Shown here: positions 42,148 through 53,406 of the stretch, one piece after another
Layout: each line of letters starts with the position of its first letter
Position numbering within the stretch: position 1 is the stretch's first letter
Source of the DNA: Aedes albopictus
Lineage: Eukaryota > Arthropoda > Insecta > Diptera > Culicidae
Direction: 5' to 3'
DNA: 64,000 nucleotides
NCBI RefSeq assembly: GCF_035046485.1
Contig: NC_085137.1
Coordinates: 456,439,004 to 456,503,003 of the forward strand
Notes under the pieces: model-generated
Told to the model about the DNA's origin: nothing
The model's input: the letters and a program-made list of their open reading frames with translations, nothing else
Databases searched by the model: none
Program-made: the position numbers and the translations under genes

Positions 42148-43865
42148 CTATAGCTCTTTACCACAGCGGGTTAAGAACAACAGAATATCCTGAATATTCA
42201 GGTCTCTGAAGTCAGTTTCACTTAATAAGTTTTTACCGAATACTCGGAAACGCAGTTGCGCAAAAACTGGACAGTTACATATCAAATGATACGAAGTTCC
42301 ATAATCATTCATCAGCTTGCTGAATATTCGCCATGTGATGACTAGAATGCTGCAATTCTGCTTTGACATATTTGTAAGATACTTCGCCACCCTTGGAGAT
42401 GGCTCAATACAATACAATTTTGTTTGACGACATGACTCCAAACTATTCCAGTATTGTCTGTGTTGAGTGGCAGCTCAGGTGTGAATCTGAAGCTTTACCC
42501 AACACTTCGATATCGGAATAGCTGGCTCAGGGCCAATGAAGTCATGTGATGCTCCAGTGCGAGCTAACTCATCAGCCAATTCATTTCCAGCGATGGAAGA
42601 ATGGCCAGGTACCCATACAAGGTGAACAGCGTTTGCTGAATTCAGCTCCTCGATTTGATTCGACAAGCGATAACTATCTTCGACCTGGAGTTGGCCGAAG
42701 CAAGTGCTTTAATAGCAGCCTGGCTATCTGAACAGAAGTATATTACTGTGCCCATTACGTGCTGCTGAAGTGCTGATTGCACTCCGCACATAAGAGCAAA
42801 GATTTCGGCCTGAAAAACGGTGCAGTGTCTACCAAGTGAGTAAGACTGATACAGCCTTAGCTAACGAGAATATACACCAGCACCTGCTCGACCTTCGAGA
42901 AGGGAGCCATCAGTGTAACATACGATGCCGTCTGAAATACTTTTTTCCAGATATCCAGATGTCCACTCTTCCCGGGAAGGGAATTTCGTGGAAAATGTCC
43001 TATATGGAAAATTACAAGCAATTGTAAGATCACTTGGAGCAAGGACAATTTTGTCCCAATTCACCAAAAGTGGAAACAACGAGGTGTGTGTTGAACTGCG
43101 GTTCACAGGAGTTTCCTCTAGTAGACCGAGTACCCGTAGACGGTAAGTGCAAGAAAGTGCTTCTTGTTTGAGATGAATGTGTAGTGGAGCAACGTCAAAG
43201 AGAACTTCGAGCGCTGCCGTAGGAGTTGAAGAGAACGCTCCAGACATCGCTATTAAGCACATCCTTTGGAGATGGCCTAACTTTGATTGGATCGTTCTCA
43301 TTTCGCCCTTTTGCCACCACACAAGACATCCATAGGCCAATATTGGCCGAACAACAGTTGTGTAGATCCATTTGATATACTTGGGTTTTAGACCCCAAGT
43401 TGTACCAAAGGTTCGCCGGCATTGCCCGAAGGCCATACAAGCTTTCTTGATTCTCAACTCAATGTGAGGTGTCTAGGAAAGCTTGGAATCAAGAATAACT
43501 CCAACGTACTTTATCTGTTCAGTCACATCGATTTCAGAATCACAGAGACGCAAAGGTCGAACGCCATTACGGTTTCGCCTTTCCGTAAAAAGAACAATAG
43601 ATGTTTTACTCGGATTATCCGAATTATCCATATTGGCGACACCAACCCTCAACTACCTGATGGGCGCTTTGCATCAGGTCGAAAAGGGTGGTGATACACA
43701 TACCAACTAACAATGCTAGTTAGTCGTCGGCAAAACCATAAGTAGGAAAACCGCTATTATTGAGTTGCCTCAATAGCGTATCTGCTACGAGATTCCACAA
43801 AAGCGGTGACAAGACTCCCCCTTGGGGGCATCCACAAACACTCAATTTCCTGGCATGATGGGTCT
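42148..43865 (-). pseudogene. 5'-truncated RNase H-bearing LINE (I/LOA group)
   Basis: The minus strand encodes, in order with several frameshifts and stops, RT motif B CPQGGVLSPLLWNLVAD, motif C YGFADD, thumb sequence YIKWIYTTVVRPILAYG, an RNase H start CYTDGSLLEGRAGAGVYS (first catalytic Asp), the RNase H end VWVPGHSSIAGNELADELA, and a Cys-poor C-terminus ending in FLTRCGKEL and a stop at 42148. RT would copy the RNA and RNase H remove it. The RT is cut before motif A near 43865. Broken frames at about 43480, 43600, 43700 and 42670 mark it as dead. Clade assignment between I and LOA is uncertain. Confidence 0.82.
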
Positions 43866-44290
43866 TGGTTCAGTTTTATATACGGCCACTTCTACCGGTG
43901 TGCTTGTCCGGATCACTGAAATCACGCCTAGACCGATCCGGACCAGTAATAGCAAACTATGCGGTAAAATTCAGGTTCGATTCGTGCTAAAATCCAAAAA
44001 ATCGATCAATGGGAAGTGCCTTAAGAGTGAGTGAACTTTTTTGCGCACAGACATACATACATACACACATACAGACATCATCTCAATTCGTCGAACTGAG
44101 TTGATTGGTAGGATAATTTTCCACTTGTTGCACGGTTAAGAACTCGCCTATTGTTGCTCACTCCATGTTATTCTTATGAGGTGTGCTACAATTGGCGAAT
44201 TTTTAGCCGTGCAACAATTGGAAAATTACCCTATATGTATGTGACTTGACCCTCCGAGACTTGTATAGAAAATGAAACCATTAGTTTTTG
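43866..44290. repeat. Dispersed ACATACAGACATCATC repeat hosting a small MITE
   Basis: Contains a CATA/CACA microsatellite tract (44045-44075), ACATACAGACATCATCTC, TTCGTCGAACTGAGTTGAT and, after the MITE, TATATG...GACCCTCCGAGACTT. I believe this is an abundant Aedes repeat, but I cannot name it. Confidence 0.55.
44111..44231. mobile_element. 121-bp TA-flanked foldback MITE
   Basis: Arms GGATAATTTTCCACTTGTTG and (inverted) GGGTAATTTTCCAATTGTTG extend to GCACGG and beyond. TA is on both sides (44109-44110 and 44232-44233). Inserted in the ACATACAGACATCATC repeat. Confidence 0.88.
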
Positions 44291-45665
44291 CTACCAGCCT
44301 TGTAAAGAAAGCCCGGGGAGAATCAATGAAAGAATCACAAGAGAATTTTTTGTAGGAATCCCTGGAAGAATCCAACTGGAATTGCTAATAGAATCCGTAA
44401 ATGAATTTCTGGAAAATTACTAGAAAGATTGCAGGAAGGAATTCCAGGTGAAGAAATCCCGAGAGCAAGCTCTGAGTAAATTAAAGCAATTACCTAGATG
44501 CCACAAATGCCTGGAGTCATCTTTGGAATTTCGGAAGAAATCTCTAAAGCAACTCCGGGGGCAGTCCTTCAAAAAATCTCTGACTGGATTCGGATCCTTA
44601 AAAGAAATCCGGGATCAATAAATGAAGGATTCCTGGGAGGAATTCCTGAAGGAAAACCGTAGAATATTCATGAAATATGCTTAGAGGAATTCCTGGAAAA
44701 AAAAATTCTTGAGTTATCGCTTGAGAAATCCATTAAAAATCTCCGAAGGAATATCTTGATAAATTTTTAGAGGTATTTTAAGATAAATGCTTGACGAAAT
44801 TATTGAAGAAACACCTCAGGATTCCTGTAAGAATTTCTGGAAGATTCTCTGGATGGATTTCTGGTAAAATCTGCAATAGGTTTCTGGTCTAGTCTATTCA
44901 TACACAACCATACATTGAAAGAATCCTGGAAAACGATAGTATTAACTACTTCTACCGTTTTTCTTGTCATTATTAATGCTTTTAGTACATTGGAAATGTA
45001 TTACAAGCATTGAAGCGGCCAGGCCTACTGTGAAGCGTCATTTAAATCTCGTCAGCAGCCGCTCAGTATAGTATGTATGTAGCAAAAACGTTGGGAGCGA
45101 CGATGCCAAGAAAGTTCATGTCACTCCATTGGAGATCCTCTTCCTTGGATGGGACACAGGAATTTACCCTGATGTCCTGGCTCGAAAGCCTAGGCTTAAG
45201 CGCCAATGGAGAAATCTGCAATGGGATTCCTGGAAAACTCTTGGTGGAATTTTTATCCTGAAGAAGTAATGCTCCCGAAAGAATCTCAAGGGAAAGTGCC
45301 GGTCAAATTGCAACAGAAATTCCTGGAGGAATCCTAGCTGGTAATGCTAGATGGATCACAGTAGGCATTACTTGTGGAATCCCTGAAAAAAAAAAGCTCA
45401 AGGGCGAATCAATGGAGATGCTTCTGGGGACATCACAGGAGGAATTTCTGGTAAGAATTCCTGGAGGAGTCTCTATAGAAATTCATAGAATTCTGTTGAA
45501 GAGGAATTCCAGCAGGAATTCCCAATAGAACCAGAGGAGGAATCCCTTGAAAAAAAATCAGTATGAATTCATAGAGGAATATCCCTGGAGAAAACACAGG
45601 AGTAATTCCAGAAGGGATTTCATTGAGAAATCACAAACGAATTCCTGGAAGCATCTCTGGTAGGA
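44291..45665. repeat. GGAATTCC-type filler array
   Basis: Same word pattern as the other arrays (GGAATTCCTGGAAG, GAATCCCTGG). About 44930-45230 contains less repetitive sequence with a run around GAAGCGGCCAGGCCTACTG, perhaps a fragment of another insertion. No gene. Confidence 0.75.
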
Positions 45666-46049
45666 AGATAGAGCTTATATCTTTTACTGAGACGAAATCC
45701 CATCTGAAACCTTTTCGTTGCTTACTTACTACACAGCAAAAACAGAAATGTACGATTGGCCTGTCTCAACAGTGAATTTGTGTGTCTCTGACAGATTTTG
45801 CACCCGCTAAATCTAATCCGGCCTCAGATTTGCTTCAGCATGACCCAATTTTCCTCAATTAATAAGACAAAATATGTTATATTGTTGGTTTTTGACAGCT
45901 AGCCATTAAGTATGCAAATAACTTTTGAAGCAATGATTGAATTTCTTATTTTTAACTAATTTATGCCAAACCAAGTATATTAGTTCTTTGAGTATTTTTA
46001 GTTTGGTATCTTAACTTGCCTGCAACATTTGGAAGCTAGCTTGTATTGC
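45666..46049. other. Non-coding spacer between filler arrays
   Basis: AT-rich, no recognisable gene, terminal repeats or partner elsewhere in the window. Confidence 0.5.
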
Positions 46050-48035
46050 AGATGTGTTCCAGGGAATCCAAAGACTCTGTTACAAAATTCTAAGGTGATT
46101 TCTTCCAGGAGTTTCTTCAGGAAAATCTTTAAGATTTTCTACAGGAATTCCTCGAAAAGTTGCTCGGAAAATCCTCCAGGTGTTCCTAGGAATTCGTCAA
46201 GGAATTCCTGGGAGAATTCTTCCAGAGATTCCTCGGGAATTCCTGCAGGAGTTTCACAGGAGTTCATGCATGACTTTCTTGAGAATTCCTGCAGGAGTTT
46301 ATTCGAAACTCCTCTAGAAGTTCATTTGCAATTTCTTGCTTGCAGTTGTGCTCGAGGATTCCACTAGGAGTTCCTGAGTTTTCAAGAGTTTCTTGGAAAA
46401 TCCTTCAGAATTACTGAATAAATTTCCGAGAATTTCTGTGATGAATTCTCAAGGAATTTCTGGAGGTATTCCAGAAGAACATCTGAATGAATTTTCGAGA
46501 AACCTCTGGAGGAACTCGTGAAGAGCTCCTGGAAAAATTCTCGAGTCACTCCTGAAAGAATTCCAGAGGATCTCCTTGAGAAATTCCCGATGAACAGTAG
46601 GAAGAATTCCCAATGAACTCTTGGAGAAATTCCCGTGGATCTTTCGAGAAAATTCTTAAGGAAGTCCAGAAAAAAAAATAATGAACTTATGCAAACTCTT
46701 GGATTATTTTTTGGGGAACTCCTGGAAGAATTCACGGGGAACTCCTGGAGAAATTTCCAGAGATCTCCGAGAGAAATTCCCGAGTTACTCTTGGAGAAAT
46801 TTACGGGAAACTCCTGGAAGAATTTTCGAAGAACTCTTGGAGGAATTGGCGATGAATTTCAGGAGAAATTCCCGACAAACTTCCGAAGAAATTTCCGAGA
46901 TACTCCTTGGGGAAATTTTCGAGGAACTCCTGGAAGAATTCCCGAAGATCTCTCTGAGCAATTCTTGAGGAACTCCTGATGAAATTTCCGAGAAACTTCT
47001 GCAGCAATTCCCAGGGAACTCCTGGTGATGGAAAAATGTCCGAAGAACTCTTGGATGAATATCCAGGGAACTACTTGAGGAATTCCTGAGTAACTCGTGA
47101 AGGCATTTCCGGGGAACTTCCGAAAGAATTGCTGAAGAACTTCTGGAAGAATTCTCGAGGAACTCCTTTAGGAATTCCCGAAACATTCATAGAGAAATTG
47201 CCGAGGAACTCCTAAAGAAATTTCCGAAAACTCCTTGGAGAAATTTTCGAGGAGCTTCTGGAGTAATTCTCGAAGAAGTCTTGACATAATTTCCGAGGAA
47301 CTCCTGCAGCAGTTCTCCCAATCCAGGGAACTCTTGGAGAAATTCCCGGGGATCTCTTGGAGAAATTCTTGAGGATCTCCGAGATACTTCTGCAGCAATT
47401 CCTGGGGAACTCCTAGAATAATTTTCGGGAAACTTTTGGAAGAAGGAATTTCCGGGGAACTGCTGGAGGAATACCCGGGGAATTCACGAATAAATTTTCA
47501 GATAAGTCTTGAAGAAATTCCCTAGGACTTCTCGAAGAAATTTCACAGAAACTTCTGTAGAAGTTTTCGAAAAATTCCTGGAAGAATTGCTGAGGAACTC
47601 TTGGAGAAATTCTCAAAAATTTCCTGAAGGAGTTCCAGAAAAAAATCCTGGAGATATTCCCCCACTTCCTAAAAAAAAACTCCTGCGGGATTTCCAGGGG
47701 AACTCCTGAAGGAATTTCCACATAAACTCCGGAAGGTATTCCCAGATAACAGAAAAGGGCTTCCTAGAACAATTAAAGAAAAAACTACTACAGAAACATG
47801 GAAATCATCAGCATTGGCGGAGCCAGCTTCTTCTTTTTTCTTATTCACTCTCCTAAATATACACGAGAAAGAGCGAGATGAAAGAGGAGGCAAGCTAAGC
47901 TGCGAGCTACCTCCTTTTTTATCTTTCTCCTTCTCGTGCATGTTTAGGAGAGTGAGTAAGAAAAAAGAAAAGTCTCAGATAGAACTCCTGGACGAATCAC
48001 AAAAAGAAGTTCTGCAGGATTACCAATGGTATCAG
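46050..48035. repeat. GGAACTCCTGGAGAAATTCC-type filler array
   Basis: A variant flavour with GAGGAACTCCTGGAGAAATT words, about 24-30-bp spacing, giving serine/arginine/leucine-rich frames on both strands. A foldback element is inserted at its right end. The right boundary is GGTATCAG plus GGCTCCAGAGGCACGTT (48042-48058), as at 41986. Confidence 0.85.
47828..47971. mobile_element. Foldback MITE of about 145 bp
   Basis: Arms TTCTTTTTTCTTATTCACTC...CACGAGAAAGAG and their inverted counterpart (CTTCTCGTGCATGTTTAGGAG...GAAAAAAGAA) pair around the centre at about 47900. Non-coding. Confidence 0.8.
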
Positions 48036-48269
48036 CAGGTCGGCTCCAGAGGCACGTTAGCCTATACGTAACACACCTATGTATTTCAAAACCCCAGAAA
48101 AAAATCACCTTTTTCATGTTATTTATTTTAAACGTTTTCATTTTTTCTTAGAAAGTTCATTCCTCTGTGTTAGGAAACTATTAGTGTTTATATAATCGGT
48201 ATAACCATACGATAGTTTTCTGTCAGCGTGGGATATTTGAACAGAAACTTGCTTATATTGAATTAACAA

Positions 48270-49472
48270 CCCAGCCAACCACATATCGTAAATCATTGTG
48301 TGGAAAAAATCGTATATTTTCATGTATTGAATCAGAGTTGTATAATAATATGTATATTTGTTGACAATGATTGCGTAAAATCGCTTTTCATGCCAAATTA
48401 AATTTCAATTGCGATTTTGTTTCATATAGTCGTCTCCGATCATAAAAGGTGCGAGATACTATCGGTAGGATCGCACAAAATCGGATAGAATCGTTAAAAA
48501 ACGTACATTCTTAGTGTCAAGCTGCAAATTCGCTAGCATCGTATATATGATTTCTTTGAATCGTGGAAATCATCGCTTCACATCGTATATGGATCAGCTA
48601 AATCGAGCTTGCTACCTAAAGGTATGATGAAAATCGGTGAAATCGTATACAACTATAACAATGTTGTATATTGATCGTTTGCGTCACACTTGCGTCGTAT
48701 ACGAAGTGAACGAAATCGTAGAAATCGTATATTCATTTTTACAGTCGCATATGATTGTTACTGCACTTTTAATAGTCGAATCTTAATATCGAAAATCGTA
48801 AATGGTTTTGTTTACATATTTGTATGATGGAGAAAAAGAAAAAAAAGTATTCATCACAAATTAGTATTTTTGTTGTTGTTGACACATTCCAACCATGGTA
48901 GTAATAATTTCAACCAAATATGTTTTCATACTAGCACAATAAGTGATGTATAGATTCGAACAACGATGTGAATTCCGGGCCTCTTGCACGGCACCACTTT
49001 TTGTGCCACTCAATGCACAACAACAACGCTCCCACCACAAGTCTCGCACCGTGTCATGCTAATTTTTATTCGTTTCATGCCGTTCACTTTGAACTCTCTA
49101 TTTTCAACTTGGCAATATAGCCAATAGAGATGACGCGCAGTTCTCAATCAAAGGACCTAAGTTCGATTCCCACTGAACACCAATTGTTTTTTTTTTATTT
49201 GAAAATCTTGAGTCGTATATTGGTACTCCCAATCATAATAAGATCATGCATAATCGTATATTTAGACGGATAAAATCGGCGAAATCGTAGAATTTTTTCG
49301 AGAAATCGTAAATTATGTTGGATGGAATTGCAGTAATCGTATATATGTTTCGATATGGCCTCCACTTTAGTATGTATATGCCTGTTTCGTGCATTGAATA
49401 CGATTTCTTTGGTGCTATATATGTGTGACTATTTCAGTTGTAATTTCGATATCATCCAAATTGCTGGCTGGG
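48270..49472. mobile_element. 1.2-kb element with CCCAGCCA termini and dense CGTATA motifs
   Basis: Short inverted termini CCCAGCCAACC and CCCAGCCAGC. Between them TCGTATAT, ATCGTAAA and AATCGTAT words recur many times in both halves, as expected of clustered transposase-binding repeats. No target duplication or transposase was found. An inner block (about 48830-49195) carries box-B-like GTTCGATTCCC and may be a further insertion. Confidence 0.65.
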
Positions 49473-50018
49473 AAAACAGCTTCCAATAAGAAATCAATTT
49501 TACGGGGCGGTCAAAGCAGAACGCATTCGATTTGTGAACGCTCAAATTGACATTGCAGTTCGATGTTTACTCACGAAATTTTCATTACCGTATTTGATCA
49601 TTCAGCTGAGGTTGAAATTGATTCACTCATCTGCCTGCCAGCCTCCTCTCCGTGTCATCAAGATACTAATTATGATCCGATCGATAAACGATCGTGCATG
49701 GTTTAAAAGCTATGTAGGTAGTCATACTACAGATCACCTATTCTAGTAGTGGAATCACTTAGTTTTCTGACGTACCTACTACCTATACGCTATACCTACT
49801 AATATGCATTCAGTGTTCTCTGTTCGGTTGCCATCATCCTCTCACCTGTTTTCGAATGTATCACGCTAGCGTTAGTCAGGCGCTAGAACGTACTACACCT
49901 ACAGCTTGAATTTTGTTTTGTATCATCTACATACAACAACACGATGTTCATTCATACAAACACACCCTCTCATCTAAAGCTTCTTAGAGTTGATGGTGCC
50001 CCCACAAAACTTGGCAAC
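49473..50018. other. Non-coding spacer
   Basis: No gene recognised. A small inverted patch of TACCTACTACC / GGTAGT words lies around 49715-49800. Confidence 0.45.
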
Positions 50019-50027
50019 GGTGCAAAC

Positions 50028-50280
50028 ACAGACAAACAGACGTCTCACTCTACCCACTTCCCATCGTTTTCCTTTTTAACGGAATATTCAAATATTATGT
50101 AGTTCGCAAATCTCTCGCTCATGGCGCTCGCATCATTTTTGCTCGTATTTGACGTTTGCTCACTACCGCCATCTACTCAGCGGATTTGCGAAACATAGCG
50201 TAATTAGCATTGGACGATTATACTCTTGTGACGATGATTTTAATCGCACTTCATTCCAAGTGATACGTCTGTTTGTCTGT
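50028..50280. mobile_element. 253-bp MITE with perfect 9-bp TSD GGTGCAAAC
   Basis: Inverted termini ACAGACAAACAGACGTCTC and ACAGACAAACAGACGTATC. GGTGCAAAC lies on both sides (50019-50027 and 50281-50289). A 9-bp duplication fits Mutator-like (MULE) elements. An inner inverted pair TTCGCAAATC/GATTTGCGAA adds to the fold. Non-coding. Confidence 0.9.
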
Positions 50281-50289
50281 GGTGCAAAC

Positions 50290-50764
50290 GTCAAGAACTT
50301 GTTGATGAATGATTGCTCTCACTCTCTCACATTTATCGAAAATATGCTCTCAGTTTGCAGTATTTTGTTGAAGTAGGGGCGCCTATACTCTTGACTGTTG
50401 ATATTGTAGGTAAGTCAGATATATAATTGAATAAATCACATTGAAAACAATAAAATCATTTTAATTTTGTGTTTTTGAAACTATACATCTTGGGCTGAAA
50501 ATCTTCCTAATAAAGTTAATAATAAACATATTCATTTTTACGTAGAACTAAGTTACCGTGTATTTATTGCTTTTCATTCTTCTCTCGAAAACGCCGAAAG
50601 CTCACTCAGGTACGCAACTCGCTATGAGCGTTGACTTTCTACCACCCCCTATTCCACCTACTTTGGCGAATAGTTCAGTGGGCAAATTGTGAAGAGAACA
50701 CATAGGGTAAAAGCCCCCTTCTTCGGCCTAGTACCTATATTCATCTCATTTTGTCTCAAAGACT
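50290..50764. other. Non-coding spacer
   Basis: Includes GGGCTGAAAATCTTCC...AATAAAGTTAATAATAA at about 50491-50525, related to 8816-8855. Otherwise nothing recognised. Confidence 0.45.
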
Positions 50765-52045
50765 AGAGATGTGCGCCGTCGAGATTTATTACTTCACGCC
50801 GCCGGATGTTTTGATTTTCTAGCACGCCGCCAGCTTAAAACTCATCACGCCGCCGAACTTAGAATTTCCTCAATAATCTTCAGAAAATAATTGATTTAAG
50901 TTTAAACGCTCCCAAAATGAATGCATGTCATTCATTGCCGAATAAACAAAATATTTCGTTCAATGATCCTATTGAGATTTTAGTTACTTTTTAGTCACTT
51001 ATCATATAAAAATCCTAGCAAATATCATATTCTTCACACAAGGTGTATAAAGCATGCAATGACAGCATGCATGCTTTTCCCCGCGTGACGTCATAACGAC
51101 GTTCGTTTATAACACTAGTTTACAGCATTTTTGAACTCGGTAAGCTGATGATCATTTTTGGTGTAGAATCATGCCCTGAGTTCGAAAACGCGAAGGAAAA
51201 AAATTACAGTAGAGCGGAAATTTTTTCGACTTTCCATACAAGGTTGGTGATTTGAAATCGATTTTTGTTCTATTTTTAAGCAAAGTCGCTCACTTCAAAC
51301 ATCTCATTCTCTGTAATCAATGCTCCGATTGAGCTGAAAATTTTACTGTAACTCGCCTGCATATGATATGTCAAATAAACGTTTAGAAAGAATTTTTAGG
51401 TTGTTTTTTTCTTATTGAAAAAAATACATTTCTTCAAAAAATATTGGGAATTTTGCTAAAATTTAAGAAGATCGTCCCTAAAACTCGCCAATATCTTGAA
51501 TTTCATCAATCTGACGCAAAACCTGTATTCAGATGATCGAATGGTATTGTATTCAGCTTTCAATTTATGGAAAAAGATTTAAAATTGGTTGAACAAAACG
51601 CAATATATTTGAATTTTAGTAAATTACATATTTTGAAAAGTTACAAAACTCGATATTGAGCTAAAACTCAAAAACTGTTCTACTTTAAATTTTTTGAAGG
51701 TCGGTTTCAAAATCAGCACTAAATTGTGCTTCAAAAATTTTGGTCGTTGACAGAAGTTCACGACTTTCGTTTTATTTTGTAAACTTGTGTAATTGAGGGG
51801 GTTAGAAGCAAAGGGGTGTAAGTGACAAAAACCCACTTTCGAGTAAATGAGGTTTAAAACTTTTCGTCAATTTTTCATTTACATACAAAATGTGAGGAAT
51901 TTCAAAATCAACCCAATTTTCTCCGATTTATTATAAGTTTTTTTAATCATCGTAAAAATATTCTTAAAAAAGTTCCTGAAAGCTTGAAATCTGAAAAATT
52001 CAGGTCCTAATAATTCAATTCATGCCATAACTTAAGAATTATTTA

Positions 52046-52212
52046 GGCAGCATCCATTTATTACGTAACGCTAAAATTGATATTTTTGCGACCCCCTCTC
52101 CCCCTCCGTAACGCTTTTTTGTATGGAAATCCAAAAATTTTTGCATGGGCCGTAACGCTTGGCCATACTACCCCCCTCCCCCAAGAGCGTTACGTAATTT
52201 GTGGACTGCGCC
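52046..52212. mobile_element. 167-bp MITE with TTA duplication
   Basis: Termini GGCAGCATCCATTTATTACG and (inverted) GGCGCAGTCCACAAATTACG, both running into TAACGCT. TTA lies on each side (52043-52045 and 52213-52215). Same family type as 37572-37728. Confidence 0.9.
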
Positions 52213-52288
52213 TTATGGATTTTTTATTTATTATGGAACGTTTAATTGTCTGCCGCACTATATACGAGTGCGCAATTACAAGTTACTA

Positions 52289-53264
52289 CACTAAAACCTC
52301 AATTTATGCACATGGCTGGGGGTGCATAAATTAAAAAAGGCATAAAATGAGGGAAATTTGTGCATAAAAAAAACTCCTCCATAACGCTTCCGTAACGCCT
52401 CTGAATCCCGCCGAAAATGCTCTGAAACTTCCTGAAATGCCTCGAAAATCCCCCTAAAACCCCTTCGGACCCCATGTAACGCACCTGCGACGCTCCAAAA
52501 CCCCCGAAATCTCCTCCGTAACGCTTCCGTAACGCTTCCGTAACGCCTCTGAATCCCAAACCCCAAAATTCCTCTTAATAAGACGCTCCGAAACCCCCGA
52601 AAACGCCTCCGTAAGGCCTCTGAATCCCGCCAAAAATGCTCTGAAACTTCCTGAAATGCCTCCAAAATCCCTCTAAAATCCCCTCGGACCCAATGTAACG
52701 CATCTGAACCCCCAAAAACGCCTGCCTAACGCCTCCGAATCCATCTAAGACAAACTTGCACTCGTTTAACGCACGTGAGATCCTCGGAAACCCCCGAAAA
52801 CGTACCTGTAACGCCTCCAAACCCCGTCGAAAATCCTCTGAAACTCTCTGCAATGCTTTTGAAAACCCCCTCAGACCCCCGAAAACCCCCGGAGATCTCC
52901 TGGTACCTCGCGGAAACCCCTGGGAACCCCCTGAAACTCCCCTGTGACTTCCATTTGCTCATCCTTATAAACACCCTTTAGCCGCCGTTGCAATAGTTAC
53001 CGTCATTATTAAATATTCTGATGCTTAATGAGCCATTTTACGAGACGTTTCGGATCAGCTGATCGCTCATTTCATGAATGAAAATTTGACAGAAGGTTGC
53101 GCCCAAGCCCGTGAGTGTTATATCAATATCAACACTGTTGTCGTTTCGTAAAATAGACTATATTGGTTCTGAGTAGCTTTCCCTTAATTTATGCAGGTCA
53201 TAAAAAAGGTGCATAAATTTTAAAAAGTGCATAAAAATAACATGCATAAATTGAGGTTTTAGTG
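52289..53264. mobile_element. 976-bp TA-flanked MITE with GC-rich repeat core
   Basis: Perfect inverted termini CACTAAAACCTCAATTTATG with TA outside (52287-52288 and 53265-53266). Just inside are further GTGCATAAATT/AAAATTTATGCAC words. The core (52375-52990) is a degenerate CTCCGTAACGCCTCTGAATCC-type repeat; one block of about 220 bp occurs twice (from about 52378 and 52600). Open frames there are repeat artefacts. Confidence 0.88.
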
Positions 53265-53406
53265 TATTTACATTCCATATGCAAAATATAGTTTGTTAAA
53301 ATGTTTCGCTATATGAGATGTAAAAGAGCGAAATATTGAAATCTCATTTTTAACGCCGCCGCCGCCGACGACCAAAAATGATGTTTTAACCGCGGCGCAC
53401 ATCTCT

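Larger units (their letters stand above)
50765..53406. mobile_element. 2.6-kb element with AGAGATGTGCGCCG termini and ACGCCGCC subterminal repeats
   Basis: The 14-bp inverted termini are identical (50765-50778 and 53393-53406). ACGCCGCC-type repeats cluster just inside both ends (50790-50870 and 53352-53370). No target duplication is obvious and no transposase is present. Two younger MITEs (52046-52212 and 52289-53264) are nested inside. A related solo end is at 20403-20560. Confidence 0.75.

Noticed and set aside
49130..49200. A separate tRNA-derived SINE around GTTCGATTCCC at about 49161
   Set aside because: Only box B is convincing; stems do not pair and no tail or second copy is seen, so it was left as an inner block of the 48270-49472 element.
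52291..52974. Gly/Phe/Arg-rich frames on the minus strand
   Set aside because: Produced by the degenerate GC-rich repeat inside a MITE.
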